NCBI GenBank assembly: GCA_963702995.1 | Contig: OY969783.1 | Location: 3,348,001 to 3,412,000, forward strand | Direction: 5' to 3' | Source of the DNA: MFD04580-c1 sp963702995 | Lineage (GTDB): Bacteria > Planctomycetota > Phycisphaerae > Tepidisphaerales > Tepidisphaeraceae | DNA length: 64,000 nucleotides | In this document: piece after piece, positions 26,462 through 33,904 of the stretch | How positions within the stretch are numbered: the first letter of the stretch is position 1 | How the letters are laid out: each line of letters begins with the position of its first letter | Notes under the pieces: model-generated | Told to the model about the DNA's origin: nothing | What the model saw: only the letters and a program-made list of their open reading frames with translations | Databases searched by the model: none | Position numbers and translations under genes: made by a program

Positions 26462-27244
26462 ATGAACGTCACCGGGATCACGTCCGCCGCGGTTTCTTCG
26501 GCTGCTCTTCCTCGACAGCACCCGATCGGGTGCACCTGCCCGACCTGCTCCGATAATGCTCTGAATAGCTTGACTAATGCGCCCAAGCCGGCAATCGCCG
26601 GTTCCGGCGCGGCGCTTCAGTCGAGTCGCGGGCAGGACACCTACACGCCCGGCGATCATGGCGGAGAAGGCAAGGCGTCCTCGGCCGGCGGCGATCAAGC
26701 CAAGGGCGCAAGCCAGCCACGGTCGGCGACGGACACTCCGCTGACGGACGATCAGAAGCGGCAGGTTGAGGAGCTGAAGAAGCGCGACCGCGAAGTGCGT
26801 CAGCATGAGGAAGCGCATCTGGCGGCCGCCGGCGGGTTCGCCCGGAGTGGGATCATCCTCGAATTCTCAGCCGGGCCGGATGGGCACCAGTATGCCGTCG
26901 GCGGGCATGTCAACATCGACACCAGCGCGGTCAAGGGGAACCCCACCGCGACACTGGCGAAGATGCAGCAGGTGCAAGCCGCGGCGCTGGCCCCGGCCGA
27001 CCCGAGCGGGCAGGATCGATCGGTCGCCGCGCAGGCCGCGCAGACGGCCGCCCAGGCCCGCCTCGAAATCGCACAGCAGACGCTCCCGCAGCCTGGCACG
27101 TCGGCGGCTGGCGATAAAAGGGGCGCGGCCAGGGCCCCGGCCGCTTCGACCAGACCGCAGTTTGACACATCGACATCGAAGGGGACGTCGTCCTTCTCCT
27201 CCCCGGCGAGCGTGCCTGGCGGGACAATCGACGTAATCGGCTAA
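26462..27244 (+). CDS. SprA-related putative metalloprotease
   Basis: A 260-residue protein with the core of the SprA-related family (PF12118, also annotated as CJM1_0395-type putative metalloprotease): LKKRDREVRQHEEAHLAAAGG holds the zinc-type HEEAH motif (residues 115-119), followed by GPDGHQYAVGGHVNID and a conserved tail KMQQVQAAALAPADPSGQDR. The N-terminal third is low-complexity but contains GCTCPTC, three closely spaced cysteines that could bind metal. The C-terminus is Ser/Thr-rich. No signal peptide is visible. Proteolytic activity has not been shown for the family as far as I know. Confidence 0.8.
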   Translation: MNVTGITSAAVSSAALPRQHPIGCTCPTCSDNALNSLTNAPKPAIAGSGAALQSSRGQDTYTPGDHGGEGKASSAGGDQAKGASQPRSATDTPLTDDQKRQVEELKKRDREVRQHEEAHLAAAGGFARSGIILEFSAGPDGHQYAVGGHVNIDTSAVKGNPTATLAKMQQVQAAALAPADPSGQDRSVAAQAAQTAAQARLEIAQQTLPQPGTSAAGDKRGAARAPAASTRPQFDTSTSKGTSSFSSPASVPGGTIDVIG

Positions 27245-27265
27245 GCCCGCGGGATCGAGTGAACG

Positions 27266-27964
27266 TTAAGGGCTCGATGGCTTGGGGACAGGGACAACGG
27301 AACCGGGCTCCTCCACGCCGATAGCCACCGTCACATCGTTGTCCGGAGAGTCGGAACCGTTGAACTCCGCGAAAATTTCCCGCACCTCGTCGGTCGGCTT
27401 CAGGTGGGCGGCTTCGATTGCGGGGATCAGCTTGTCGTAAGCCTTGTCGATCCGCGAAAGCGGGCCGGTGAACTGTACGGCGGCACAGTGGAACGGGGCG
27501 AGCACTTCGACCCGAAACCGCCCGAAGGGCCGCGTGCCGTCGGCGACAGGGAAGCCGATCTCGAGCGAGAACGGCCGCTCCAGTTCCTGGGGGGACGCGC
27601 CGTGATAGATGAAGGCGCTGGGCCCGGTGAACTTCACTCGCCCGCTGGCGGCCGCCTTGAGCAGATCGGCCATCGACGACTCGACGGCCCCCTGCATCGT
27701 CCGGAAGGTGGTCTGGTTGGAGACGTAGAAGAAGGTCTGGCTGTCGGAAGTGCGGACGGCCATGTCGGAGACGTGGAAGGCGGGGAGGGTCGCCGGCCGC
27801 ACCCATTGGTCGGTGGTCGGTCGCGGGGGCACGGCGGCCGCCTCCGGTTGGTCGATCCACGACGGCTCGTTCTTCTGGACGGCTGCTGGAGGCGCGTGAT
27901 GGGAGCAGCCAAGAGCGCCAAGAATCAGGGCCAAGGCCATATTGGCCACGATTTGCTTCCGCAC
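27266..27964 (-). CDS. Lipoprotein with GyrI-like ligand-binding domain
   Basis: Signal peptide with lipobox (ALILGALGCSHH), so the mature protein is anchored to a membrane through Cys 20. A Pro-rich linker leads to a domain of roughly 150 residues with the GyrI/AraC-effector-binding (SHS2) pattern: RTMQGAVESSMADLLKAA, IYHGASPQELERPFSLEIGF, VEVLAPFHCAAVQFTGPLSR, and an acidic-basic end EFNGSDSPDNDVTVAIGVEE. GyrI-like domains bind hydrophobic small molecules. A periplasmic, lipid-anchored version is consistent with a sequestering role, which is inference. Divergent from the flavoprotein gene. Confidence 0.8.
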   Translation of the reverse strand: MRKQIVANMALALILGALGCSHHAPPAAVQKNEPSWIDQPEAAAVPPRPTTDQWVRPATLPAFHVSDMAVRTSDSQTFFYVSNQTTFRTMQGAVESSMADLLKAAASGRVKFTGPSAFIYHGASPQELERPFSLEIGFPVADGTRPFGRFRVEVLAPFHCAAVQFTGPLSRIDKAYDKLIPAIEAAHLKPTDEVREIFAEFNGSDSPDNDVTVAIGVEEPGSVVPVPKPSSP

Positions 27965-28055
27965 GTGTCTCTCCGTTCACTTCGAGCTTTTGTCTGATCG
28001 GGCCGTCCCCCGGCCACCTCGATGGCGTGGGAGCTTTGAGCGTACGATCCACTGC

Positions 28056-29387
28056 GTGACCTCGACGCCCACCACCCCGCCGGCCCCGGAGCCTCTTCCC
28101 TGGTACGACATCGCGATTATCGGCGCGGGCGCCGCGGGATTGACGGCCGCCATCTTCGCGGCCGATACATCCCATTCAGCCGGCGCCGTACCTCGCCGGA
28201 TCGCCCTGCTCGACGGGGCAAAAACAGTCGGAGCGAAGATCCTCGTGTCCGGCGGCGGCCGCTGCAACGTCACCCACGACGTCGTCACGCCGGAGGATTT
28301 TAACGCCTCGCGGCCGATAGTCCGCAATGTGCTTGCGGCATTCGACGAAAAAGCCGCGGCCCGCTGGTTCGGGGCGATGGGCGTCTCGCTAAAGCGAGAG
28401 CCAACCGGCAAACTCTTCCCAGTCAGCGACAGCGCCAAGACGGTACTCGCCGCGTTGCTCAAACGATGCGCCGATCGGGGGGTCGATCTTCGAACCAGCC
28501 AGCGGGTGGTGTCTGTGGAGCGTGCCGACGCGGACGACGCGGCGGCGGTGGCGGCGGCGGCGGCCGATTCGTTCATCGTGCGGTACACGGGCGGCGCGAT
28601 TCGAGCGCGGCGCGTCGTTCTCGCCACCGGCGGCCGCTCCCTCCCGCGGACCGGCAGCGACGGCGGCGGATGGGAAATCGCGCGTCGCCTGGGCCACACC
28701 GTGGCCGACACCTTCCCGGCCTTGGTCCCCCTGGTGCTGGAGGAGACGTTCTTTCACGCGCGGGTTTCGGGCCTGTCGCACGAGGCGGAACTGACGACGG
28801 TGGTCGGCAACAAGCCGATCGATCGCCGCGCTGGGAGCCTGCTCTGGACGCACTTCGGCGCCAGCGGGCCGGTGGTGATGGACGCCAGCCGCCACTGGGT
28901 CATCGCGCGGTCGCTCGGTCCGGCGGTGGAATTGCGATGCGCGTTCCTGCCGGGCGAAACGTTTGAATCAGTGGAGCAGGGTTGGATCGCCCGAGCGGGG
29001 GGGCGCCCTCGGGCGGCGGTCAGCACGCTTTTTGGGAATGCCCTGCCCCAGCGGCTGGCCGAAGCGATCCTAACGCACGTCGGCATCGACCCGGCGTTAC
29101 CCGCCGCCCAGTTGACCCGCGAGGCGCGCCGGCGGCTGGTCCATGCATTGACCGGCATGCCGCTGCCGGTCGCCCGCGACCGGGGGTGGAACTACGCCGA
29201 GGTGACGGCCGGAGGTATCCCGCTGTCGGAGATCGATTACCGAACGATGGCGTCGCGGATCATCCCCGGGCTTTACCTTGCGGGAGAGATCCTCGACTGC
29301 GACGGCCGCATCGGAGGGTTCAACTTTCAGTGGGCCTGGGCGACCGGCTACCTCGCCGGCCGCGCCGCGGCGAGCGGCATCGGGTAG
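28056..29387 (+). CDS. BaiN/YhiN (HI0933) family FAD-dependent oxidoreductase
   Basis: Flavoprotein of 443 residues. The dinucleotide-binding motif IIGAGAAGLTAAIFAAD is at the N-terminus, followed by the family signature KILVSGGGRCNVTHD, GVSLKREPTGKLFPVSDSAKTV, and VVLATGGRSLPRTGSDGGGW. The C-terminal AEVTAGGIPLSEID and GLYLAGEILDCDGRIGGFNF close the FAD site. Members include bile-acid BaiN and many proteins of unknown substrate. I start at GTG 28056 because the upstream in-frame text is not conserved. Substrate unknown; no metabolic neighbours give a hint. Confidence 0.9.
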   Translation: MTSTPTTPPAPEPLPWYDIAIIGAGAAGLTAAIFAADTSHSAGAVPRRIALLDGAKTVGAKILVSGGGRCNVTHDVVTPEDFNASRPIVRNVLAAFDEKAAARWFGAMGVSLKREPTGKLFPVSDSAKTVLAALLKRCADRGVDLRTSQRVVSVERADADDAAAVAAAAADSFIVRYTGGAIRARRVVLATGGRSLPRTGSDGGGWEIARRLGHTVADTFPALVPLVLEETFFHARVSGLSHEAELTTVVGNKPIDRRAGSLLWTHFGASGPVVMDASRHWVIARSLGPAVELRCAFLPGETFESVEQGWIARAGGRPRAAVSTLFGNALPQRLAEAILTHVGIDPALPAAQLTREARRRLVHALTGMPLPVARDRGWNYAEVTAGGIPLSEIDYRTMASRIIPGLYLAGEILDCDGRIGGFNFQWAWATGYLAGRAAASGIG

Positions 29388-29436
29388 GCGGAGTGGTGAC
29401 GGGTGTGGCGATTCATCGTGATCGCACGCGACCGGG

Positions 29437-29494
29437 CGTAGGGCGTGGTTCACCACGCCACCGCGTGATGTGGCGTGGTGAACCACACCCTACG
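29437..29494. repeat. Long hairpin, CGTAGGGCGTGGTT family
   Basis: A 24-base stem with one mismatch (arms 29437-29460 and 29471-29494) and a 10-base loop, 49 bases after the flavoprotein stop. A degenerate relative is at 36011. It could act as a transcription end without a T-run. Confidence 0.85.
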
Positions 29495-29560
29495 TTTGTC
29501 TCGGCGTCTTCGTCGGGCGGCCGCGTTGACAAAGTTAGGTTTGATCCGCCGTCGAGCGAA

Positions 29561-29608
29561 ATAACGGCAATTTAACGGCAACGGCGGTTGCCGTTAAACT
29601 GCCGTTAT
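29561..29608. promoter_or_regulatory. 22-base inverted repeat over the Fic start codon, probable operator or attenuator
   Basis: Arms 29561-29582 and 29587-29608 match at 21 of 22 positions around a 4-base centre. Each arm contains two TAACGGCA units, so there are four half-sites. The ATG of the Fic gene (29607) lies inside the right arm, so either repressor binding or mRNA folding would block expression. TTGACA at 29526 is a possible -35. Confidence 0.7.
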
Positions 29609-30698
29609 GCCGCCTTACCAGCCGCGATTCGTCATCACCCCGCTCAACGCGACAGCGTTGATGCGGATCGAGGCCGCGAGAGAGGCTATTCGCTATCTGC
29701 CGCTCACGCCGGGCGTTTTGGCGACGCTTCGAGAAACTGCCCGTCTCTACTCGACGCATTACTCAACGATGATCGAGGGGAATCGGCTCACCCAGGAGCA
29801 GGTTTCGCAGGTGGTCGCGATTCACCAGCATTTTCCAGGGCGGGAGCGGGATGAGAAAGAGGTCCTCGGTTATTACGCCGCACTCGAACGGGTCGAGCAG
29901 CTCGCGGCTCGAAACGAGAAAGTCACGGTTCGGCAGTTGCAACTGCTCCACGCTCTGGTGATGGCCGGCGGCTCGGGTACGGCGAAGCCGACGCCATTCC
30001 GGGACGGGCAAAACGTGATCCGGGACGCGCGAAGCCGTCGCATCATCTACATGCCGCCGGAATCAAAGGACGTCTCGAGGTTGATGAAGGAGTTGGTTGA
30101 TTGGGTAAACGCTTCGGCCGCCGAAGGGCTTCCGTGCCCCATCCGTGCGGGCGTTGCCCACTATCAATTCGCGACGATCCACCCCTATTACGATGGCAAC
30201 GGCCGCACCGCTCGCCTTTTGGCGACGTTGATCCTTCACCTTGGGGGTTACGATTTGAAAGGCATCTATTCCCTGGAGGAGTACTACGCCAGAGACCTCG
30301 GGGCGTACTACCAGGCACTAACGGTCGGGCCATCGCACAACTACTATGAGGGTCGGGCCGACAGCGACATCACCCAATGGGTTGAATACTTCTGTATCGG
30401 TGCCGCCGATAGCTTCGAGAAGGTCAAAGCACGGGCGGCCGAGGCTGCAACTCAAGGCGTTCACGACGACTCACCATGGCTCCGGAAGCTTGATCCGCGT
30501 CAGCGGCGGGCGCTGGAGCTGTTCAGTCGGAGCGCCGCGGTGAATAGTCGCGACATTGAGGGGCTTTTCGGGATTTCTCGGCGCAGCGCCAGAAACTTGC
30601 TCACAGCCTGGGTCAATGACGGCTTCCTCGTCGTTCTCGATTCGTCGCGAAAGAAACGACGGTACGGCCTGGCCGCGGGGCCGGGAACGGCCGTGTGA
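29607..30698 (+). CDS. Fic-domain protein with C-terminal winged helix-turn-helix
   Basis: Fic proteins transfer AMP or another nucleotide part to target hydroxyls. The active-site motif is complete: HPYYDGNGRTAR (residues 192-203, catalytic His 192). The N-terminal inhibitory helix STMIEGN (residues 53-59) has the (S/T)xxxE(G/N) pattern with Glu 57, placing the protein in the class with its own inhibition module in front of the Fic core. The last 70 residues (RQRRALELFSRSAAVNSRDIEGLFGISRRSARNLL) form a winged helix-turn-helix, suggesting DNA binding. Length 363 is typical. The inverted repeat over the start codon is the natural candidate for its own operator. Confidence 0.9.
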   Translation: MPPYQPRFVITPLNATALMRIEAAREAIRYLPLTPGVLATLRETARLYSTHYSTMIEGNRLTQEQVSQVVAIHQHFPGRERDEKEVLGYYAALERVEQLAARNEKVTVRQLQLLHALVMAGGSGTAKPTPFRDGQNVIRDARSRRIIYMPPESKDVSRLMKELVDWVNASAAEGLPCPIRAGVAHYQFATIHPYYDGNGRTARLLATLILHLGGYDLKGIYSLEEYYARDLGAYYQALTVGPSHNYYEGRADSDITQWVEYFCIGAADSFEKVKARAAEAATQGVHDDSPWLRKLDPRQRRALELFSRSAAVNSRDIEGLFGISRRSARNLLTAWVNDGFLVVLDSSRKKRRYGLAAGPGTAV

Positions 30699-30770
30699 GG
30701 CGGAGGTTTGCTGATCAGCACGTCAGGCTTACACCGCATCATAGGCCGTACGGGCGGGCCATCGCGTCAG

Positions 30771-31532
30771 TCAGGCTCGGCCCAGGTAAACCTGCGTGTC
30801 GTATTGGATCGTCACCTTGCCGCCGATGTTCGTTTGGTCGAACAGGCGCCGCAACGCCGCGAGCATCGGCGCGTGCCGCGGGTGGTCGGGGCCGGGGGCG
30901 TAGGAGGAGGAAAGCAGCCGGCCTTCCAGGCCCGGGTAGTCGAACTGCTGGGCGTTGGGGAAACTCCCCAGCCGCCAGCCGGGAGCAAGGAAGCGGCCGA
31001 TCGCGGCGTCGGAGACGTTCTCGCATCGGACGGATTGATAGTCGCATCCGAATTCGTGCAACAGGCGCTCGTATCCGTCCAGGAACGGCGTGCCGCGGAG
31101 GTGGCGCGTGTTCCACATCAACACGACCCAGCCGCCGGGGCGGAGGATGCGGCGGAATTCTTCACGCGTCGGGGTGGGGTCGAACCAGTGAAAGGCCTGC
31201 CCGGCGAGGATGAGGTCAACCGAGGCGTCGGGCAGCGTGGTGCGCTCGGCCGCCCCGTCCACGCTGCGGAAGCCGGAGAAGCCGGCGAGCAGGCGTTCCG
31301 CCGCGCCGCGCATGGCGGCGTTGGGCTCGACGGCGAAAACGGTGTTGCCGTTCTCGAGCAGCAGTCGGGTGCTGATCCCGGTGCCCGAGCCGACGTCGGC
31401 GACGACCCAGCCCGGGGTGAGGCCGGCCGCCTCGCGCAGGAAGCCCACGGCGGCCGGCGAATAGGACGGGCGATAGCGGACGTAGTTCTCCACGCGGTCG
31501 GAAAATCGCTCTTTAGAATCAACCTGCCCCAT
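30771..31532 (-). CDS. Class I SAM-dependent methyltransferase (Methyltransf_11 type)
   Basis: About 253 residues. SAM-binding motif I is VVADVGSGTGISTRLLLENG, with the acidic residue that binds the ribose in VFAVEPNAAMRG; motif II is DLILAGQAFHWFD and motif III RILRPGGWVVLMWN. The DRVENYVRYRPSYSPAA opening is typical of a group of small-molecule methyltransferases related to the UbiE type. Start at ATG 31532 is preferred to 31571 because the extra residues are Ala/Lys-rich. Divergent from leuD with a short intergenic region. The substrate is unknown. Confidence 0.85.
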   Translation of the reverse strand: MGQVDSKERFSDRVENYVRYRPSYSPAAVGFLREAAGLTPGWVVADVGSGTGISTRLLLENGNTVFAVEPNAAMRGAAERLLAGFSGFRSVDGAAERTTLPDASVDLILAGQAFHWFDPTPTREEFRRILRPGGWVVLMWNTRHLRGTPFLDGYERLLHEFGCDYQSVRCENVSDAAIGRFLAPGWRLGSFPNAQQFDYPGLEGRLLSSSYAPGPDHPRHAPMLAALRRLFDQTNIGGKVTIQYDTQVYLGRA

Positions 31533-31621
31533 CGAGTCCTCTGCTTTCGCGGCCGCGCCCTCTGCTTTCACGGCCGTGCCGGAGCGTCCCGGCGGCCGCC
31601 GTTCCCTCGACCAGCGGGGAT

Positions 31622-31649
31622 TTGTTCACATTGCCGATTCGCCTATACT
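31622..31649 (+). promoter_or_regulatory. Putative promoter for leuD (TTGTTC-N16-TATACT)
   Basis: -35-like TTGTTC (31622-31627), 16-base spacer, -10 TATACT (31644-31649), then CCGCC. The start codon follows 22 bases later after the AAGGAAG ribosome site. Confidence 0.6.
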
Positions 31650-31671
31650 CCGCCGGGAACGAAAGGAAGTC

Positions 31672-32232
31672 ATGGAAACGGTTATCAGCGGCAAGGCTTA
31701 CGTCCTCGGCGACAACATCGACACCGATCAGATCATCCCGGCGCAGTACCTCTCGTTCAACCCGTCGATCCCGGAGGAGCGGAAGTATTTCGGGATGTAC
31801 GCGATGAGCAGCGTCCCCGAAGGCCAGCGCGGCCTGCCGAGCGGCGATATCCGGTTCGTCCGCGATAACGAGTTCAAGAGCGACTTTCAGATCGTCATCG
31901 GCGGGAAGAACTTCGGGTCGGGCTCCAGCCGTGAGCACGCGCCGCTCGCCCTGGCCGAAGCGGGCGTGAAGCTGGTGATCGCCGAGTTTTACGCCCGCAT
32001 CTTCTTCCGCAACAGCGTGAACGGCGGATACCTTGTGCCGCTGGAGTCGGTTTCCCGGCTGGTCGGCAAGGTGAAGACGGGGGACGAGCTGGAGGTTCAC
32101 CTGCTCGACGGGTTCGCGCTCAACAAGACGCAAAGCGCCCGTTACGAGCTGCGGCCGCTCGGCGACGTGCTGCCGATCATCGAGGCCGGCGGCGTTTTCA
32201 ACTACGCGAAGCTCGCGGGCATGATGAAGTGA
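31672..32232 (+). CDS. leuD: 3-isopropylmalate dehydratase small subunit
   Basis: Small subunit of isopropylmalate isomerase, which interconverts 2- and 3-isopropylmalate in leucine synthesis. Start and hallmark motifs are intact: YVLGDNIDTDQIIPAQYL, the swivel-domain FGSGSSREHAPLAL with the substrate-binding serines and arginine, and EFYARIFFRNSVNGG. Length (186 residues) fits the archaeal/LeuD-type small subunits. AAGGAAG precedes the ATG. The large subunit leuC is not in the window. Homoaconitase-type small subunits look alike, so exact substrate is not certain. Confidence 0.88.
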   Translation: METVISGKAYVLGDNIDTDQIIPAQYLSFNPSIPEERKYFGMYAMSSVPEGQRGLPSGDIRFVRDNEFKSDFQIVIGGKNFGSGSSREHAPLALAEAGVKLVIAEFYARIFFRNSVNGGYLVPLESVSRLVGKVKTGDELEVHLLDGFALNKTQSARYELRPLGDVLPIIEAGGVFNYAKLAGMMK

Positions 32233-32286
32233 GCCCGGCGGCTCGCCGTCCGGCCACGCCGGCGCACCTGGGCAAAACCAAGCACC

Positions 32287-32916
32287 ATGACCCCGGCTAA
32301 CGTCATCGTCATCGATCATCCCGTCGTGCAGACGAAGCTCACCGAGCTGCGCGATTACACGGCCGACCACCGGCGGTTCCGGGAGCTTCTGGACGAAGTT
32401 GGCTCGCTCATGGTCTATGAGGTGACGCGCGACTGGCCGACGAGCAGCCGCCCCGTTCAGACGCCGCTGGAGCGGTCAACGGGGAAGGTCCTTGCTCGGC
32501 GGGTGACGCTCGTGCCGATCCTCCGGGCCGGGCTCGGGATGGCGACGGGCATCCTGCGGCTGCTCCCCGAAGCGCGGCTCGGGCACCTGGGCGTCTACCG
32601 TGACGAGAAAACCCTGGAGCCGATCAGCTATTACCAGAAGCTGCCGCCCGATATCGCCGAGACGGAGGTGCTGCTGATCGACCCGATGCTCGCCACCGGC
32701 GGCAGCGGATCGGCCGCCATCGACTTGCTGAAGAAGGCGGGCGTCGCCAGCCTTCGGTTCATCTGCCTGGTCGCCGCGCCCGAGGGGATCCAGATGCTCC
32801 ACCGCCACCACCCGGACGTGCCGATCTACTGCGCCGCCATCGACCGCCAGTTGAACGATCGGGGGTACATCCTCCCGGGATTGGGTGACGCGGGCGATCG
32901 AAGCTTTGGAACGTGA
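32287..32916 (+). CDS. upp: Uracil phosphoribosyltransferase
   Basis: Salvages uracil with PRPP to UMP. The PRPP-binding motif is VLLIDPMLATGGSGSAAIDL, the flexible loop is RDEKTLEPISYYQKLP, and the uracil-binding C-terminus YILPGLGDAGDRSFGT is exactly as expected. The N-terminal VVQTKLTELRDYTADHRRFREL is also conserved. Length 209 residues is normal. It follows leuD by 54 bases with no obvious metabolic link. Confidence 0.95.
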   Translation: MTPANVIVIDHPVVQTKLTELRDYTADHRRFRELLDEVGSLMVYEVTRDWPTSSRPVQTPLERSTGKVLARRVTLVPILRAGLGMATGILRLLPEARLGHLGVYRDEKTLEPISYYQKLPPDIAETEVLLIDPMLATGGSGSAAIDLLKKAGVASLRFICLVAAPEGIQMLHRHHPDVPIYCAAIDRQLNDRGYILPGLGDAGDRSFGT

Positions 32917-32921
32917 GTGCT

Positions 32922-33086
32922 AAATCTGAAGCACTAAATCCAAAATCCGAAGGAAGCGGGAAAAAAGGGAAGCGGGAAAAAGGGAAATAGGAGCGGACGG
33001 CGTCGCGGGAATGCGTCTTTTCCGATTGTAGCTTTCTTTGACTTCTTTTAGTTTTCCTTCGGATTTCGTGCTTCGGATTTTCTTCT
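32922..33086. repeat. CTTCGGATTTCG-family inverted repeat, copy B
   Basis: Right arm (from 33054) carries CCTTCGGATTTCGTGCTTCG followed by GATTTTCTTCT. The left arm (from 32922) is a degenerate reverse copy with AATCCGAAGGAA. It lies directly after upp and 16 bases before the ABC gene start. Confidence 0.8.
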
Positions 33087-33102
33087 TTCCCCCGGAGGTT
33101 GA

Positions 33103-33852
33103 TTGATCGAGGTGATCGACTACCACAAGAGCTACCGCGACGTGCAGGCCGTCAAAGGGCTGTCGTTCGTGGTTCGCCCCGGCGAGATCCTCGGGTTGCT
33201 GGGGCCTAACGGGGCGGGCAAGACGACGACCATGCGGGCCATCTGCGGGATCATCCCGCCGACCCGCGGCCGCCTTGTCGTTGCCGGGCGCGATGTCGTC
33301 GCCGACCCGCTCGGCGCAAAGCGCGAACTGGCGTACGTCCCCGACGACCCGAAGCTTTTTGAAACGCTCACGGTCTGGGAGCATCTGGAGTTCATGGCGG
33401 CCGCCTATCGTGTCCCCGACTACAAGCCGCTGGCCGAGGCGCTGCTGGAGGAGTTCCAGCTCATCGAAAAGCGTGAGACGGTCGCGCAAGAGCTCAGTCG
33501 CGGCATGCGGCAGAAGGTCGCCATCTGCTGTGCTTACCTGCACCATCCGAAGGCGATCCTTTTCGACGAGCCGCTGACCGGCCTGGACCCGCGCGGGATT
33601 CGCACCATGAAGGAATCGGTCATGCGGCGGGCGGCCGAAGGGGCGGCCGTCGTGGTCAGCTCGCACCTGCTGTCGCTGGTCGAAGACCTCTGCACCGACC
33701 TGCTCATCCTGAACCACGGGGTGAGCCTCTTCTTCGGGAAGGTAAGCGACGCGCGCACCGCGTTCGCGGGCGTCGCGGGCGACGGGTCGCTGGAAGAAGT
33801 CTTCTTCCGGGCGACCGAGCCCGTGGCGAGGGATGCCGCGCCGCCCCTGTGA
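33103..33852 (+). CDS. ABC exporter ATP-binding protein
   Basis: Drives the adjacent permease. Walker A GPNGAGKTTT, Q-loop region YVPDDPKLFE, an unusual signature ELSRGMRQK in place of LSGGQ, Walker B AILFDEP, D-loop LTGLDP and H-loop SSHLL are all present. The LSRGM signature is common in this exporter type (ABC-2-like). The start is TTG 33103 with GGAGG upstream. The gene lies 52 bases before the permease gene, forming a two-gene exporter. The substrate is unknown; no self-resistance genes are visible. Confidence 0.9.
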   Translation: MIEVIDYHKSYRDVQAVKGLSFVVRPGEILGLLGPNGAGKTTTMRAICGIIPPTRGRLVVAGRDVVADPLGAKRELAYVPDDPKLFETLTVWEHLEFMAAAYRVPDYKPLAEALLEEFQLIEKRETVAQELSRGMRQKVAICCAYLHHPKAILFDEPLTGLDPRGIRTMKESVMRRAAEGAAVVVSSHLLSLVEDLCTDLLILNHGVSLFFGKVSDARTAFAGVAGDGSLEEVFFRATEPVARDAAPPL

Positions 33853-33904
33853 AGCCCTGTAAAGCTCCGGTCGCACGCGACACCGCCTGAAGGATCCTTC
33901 ATCC

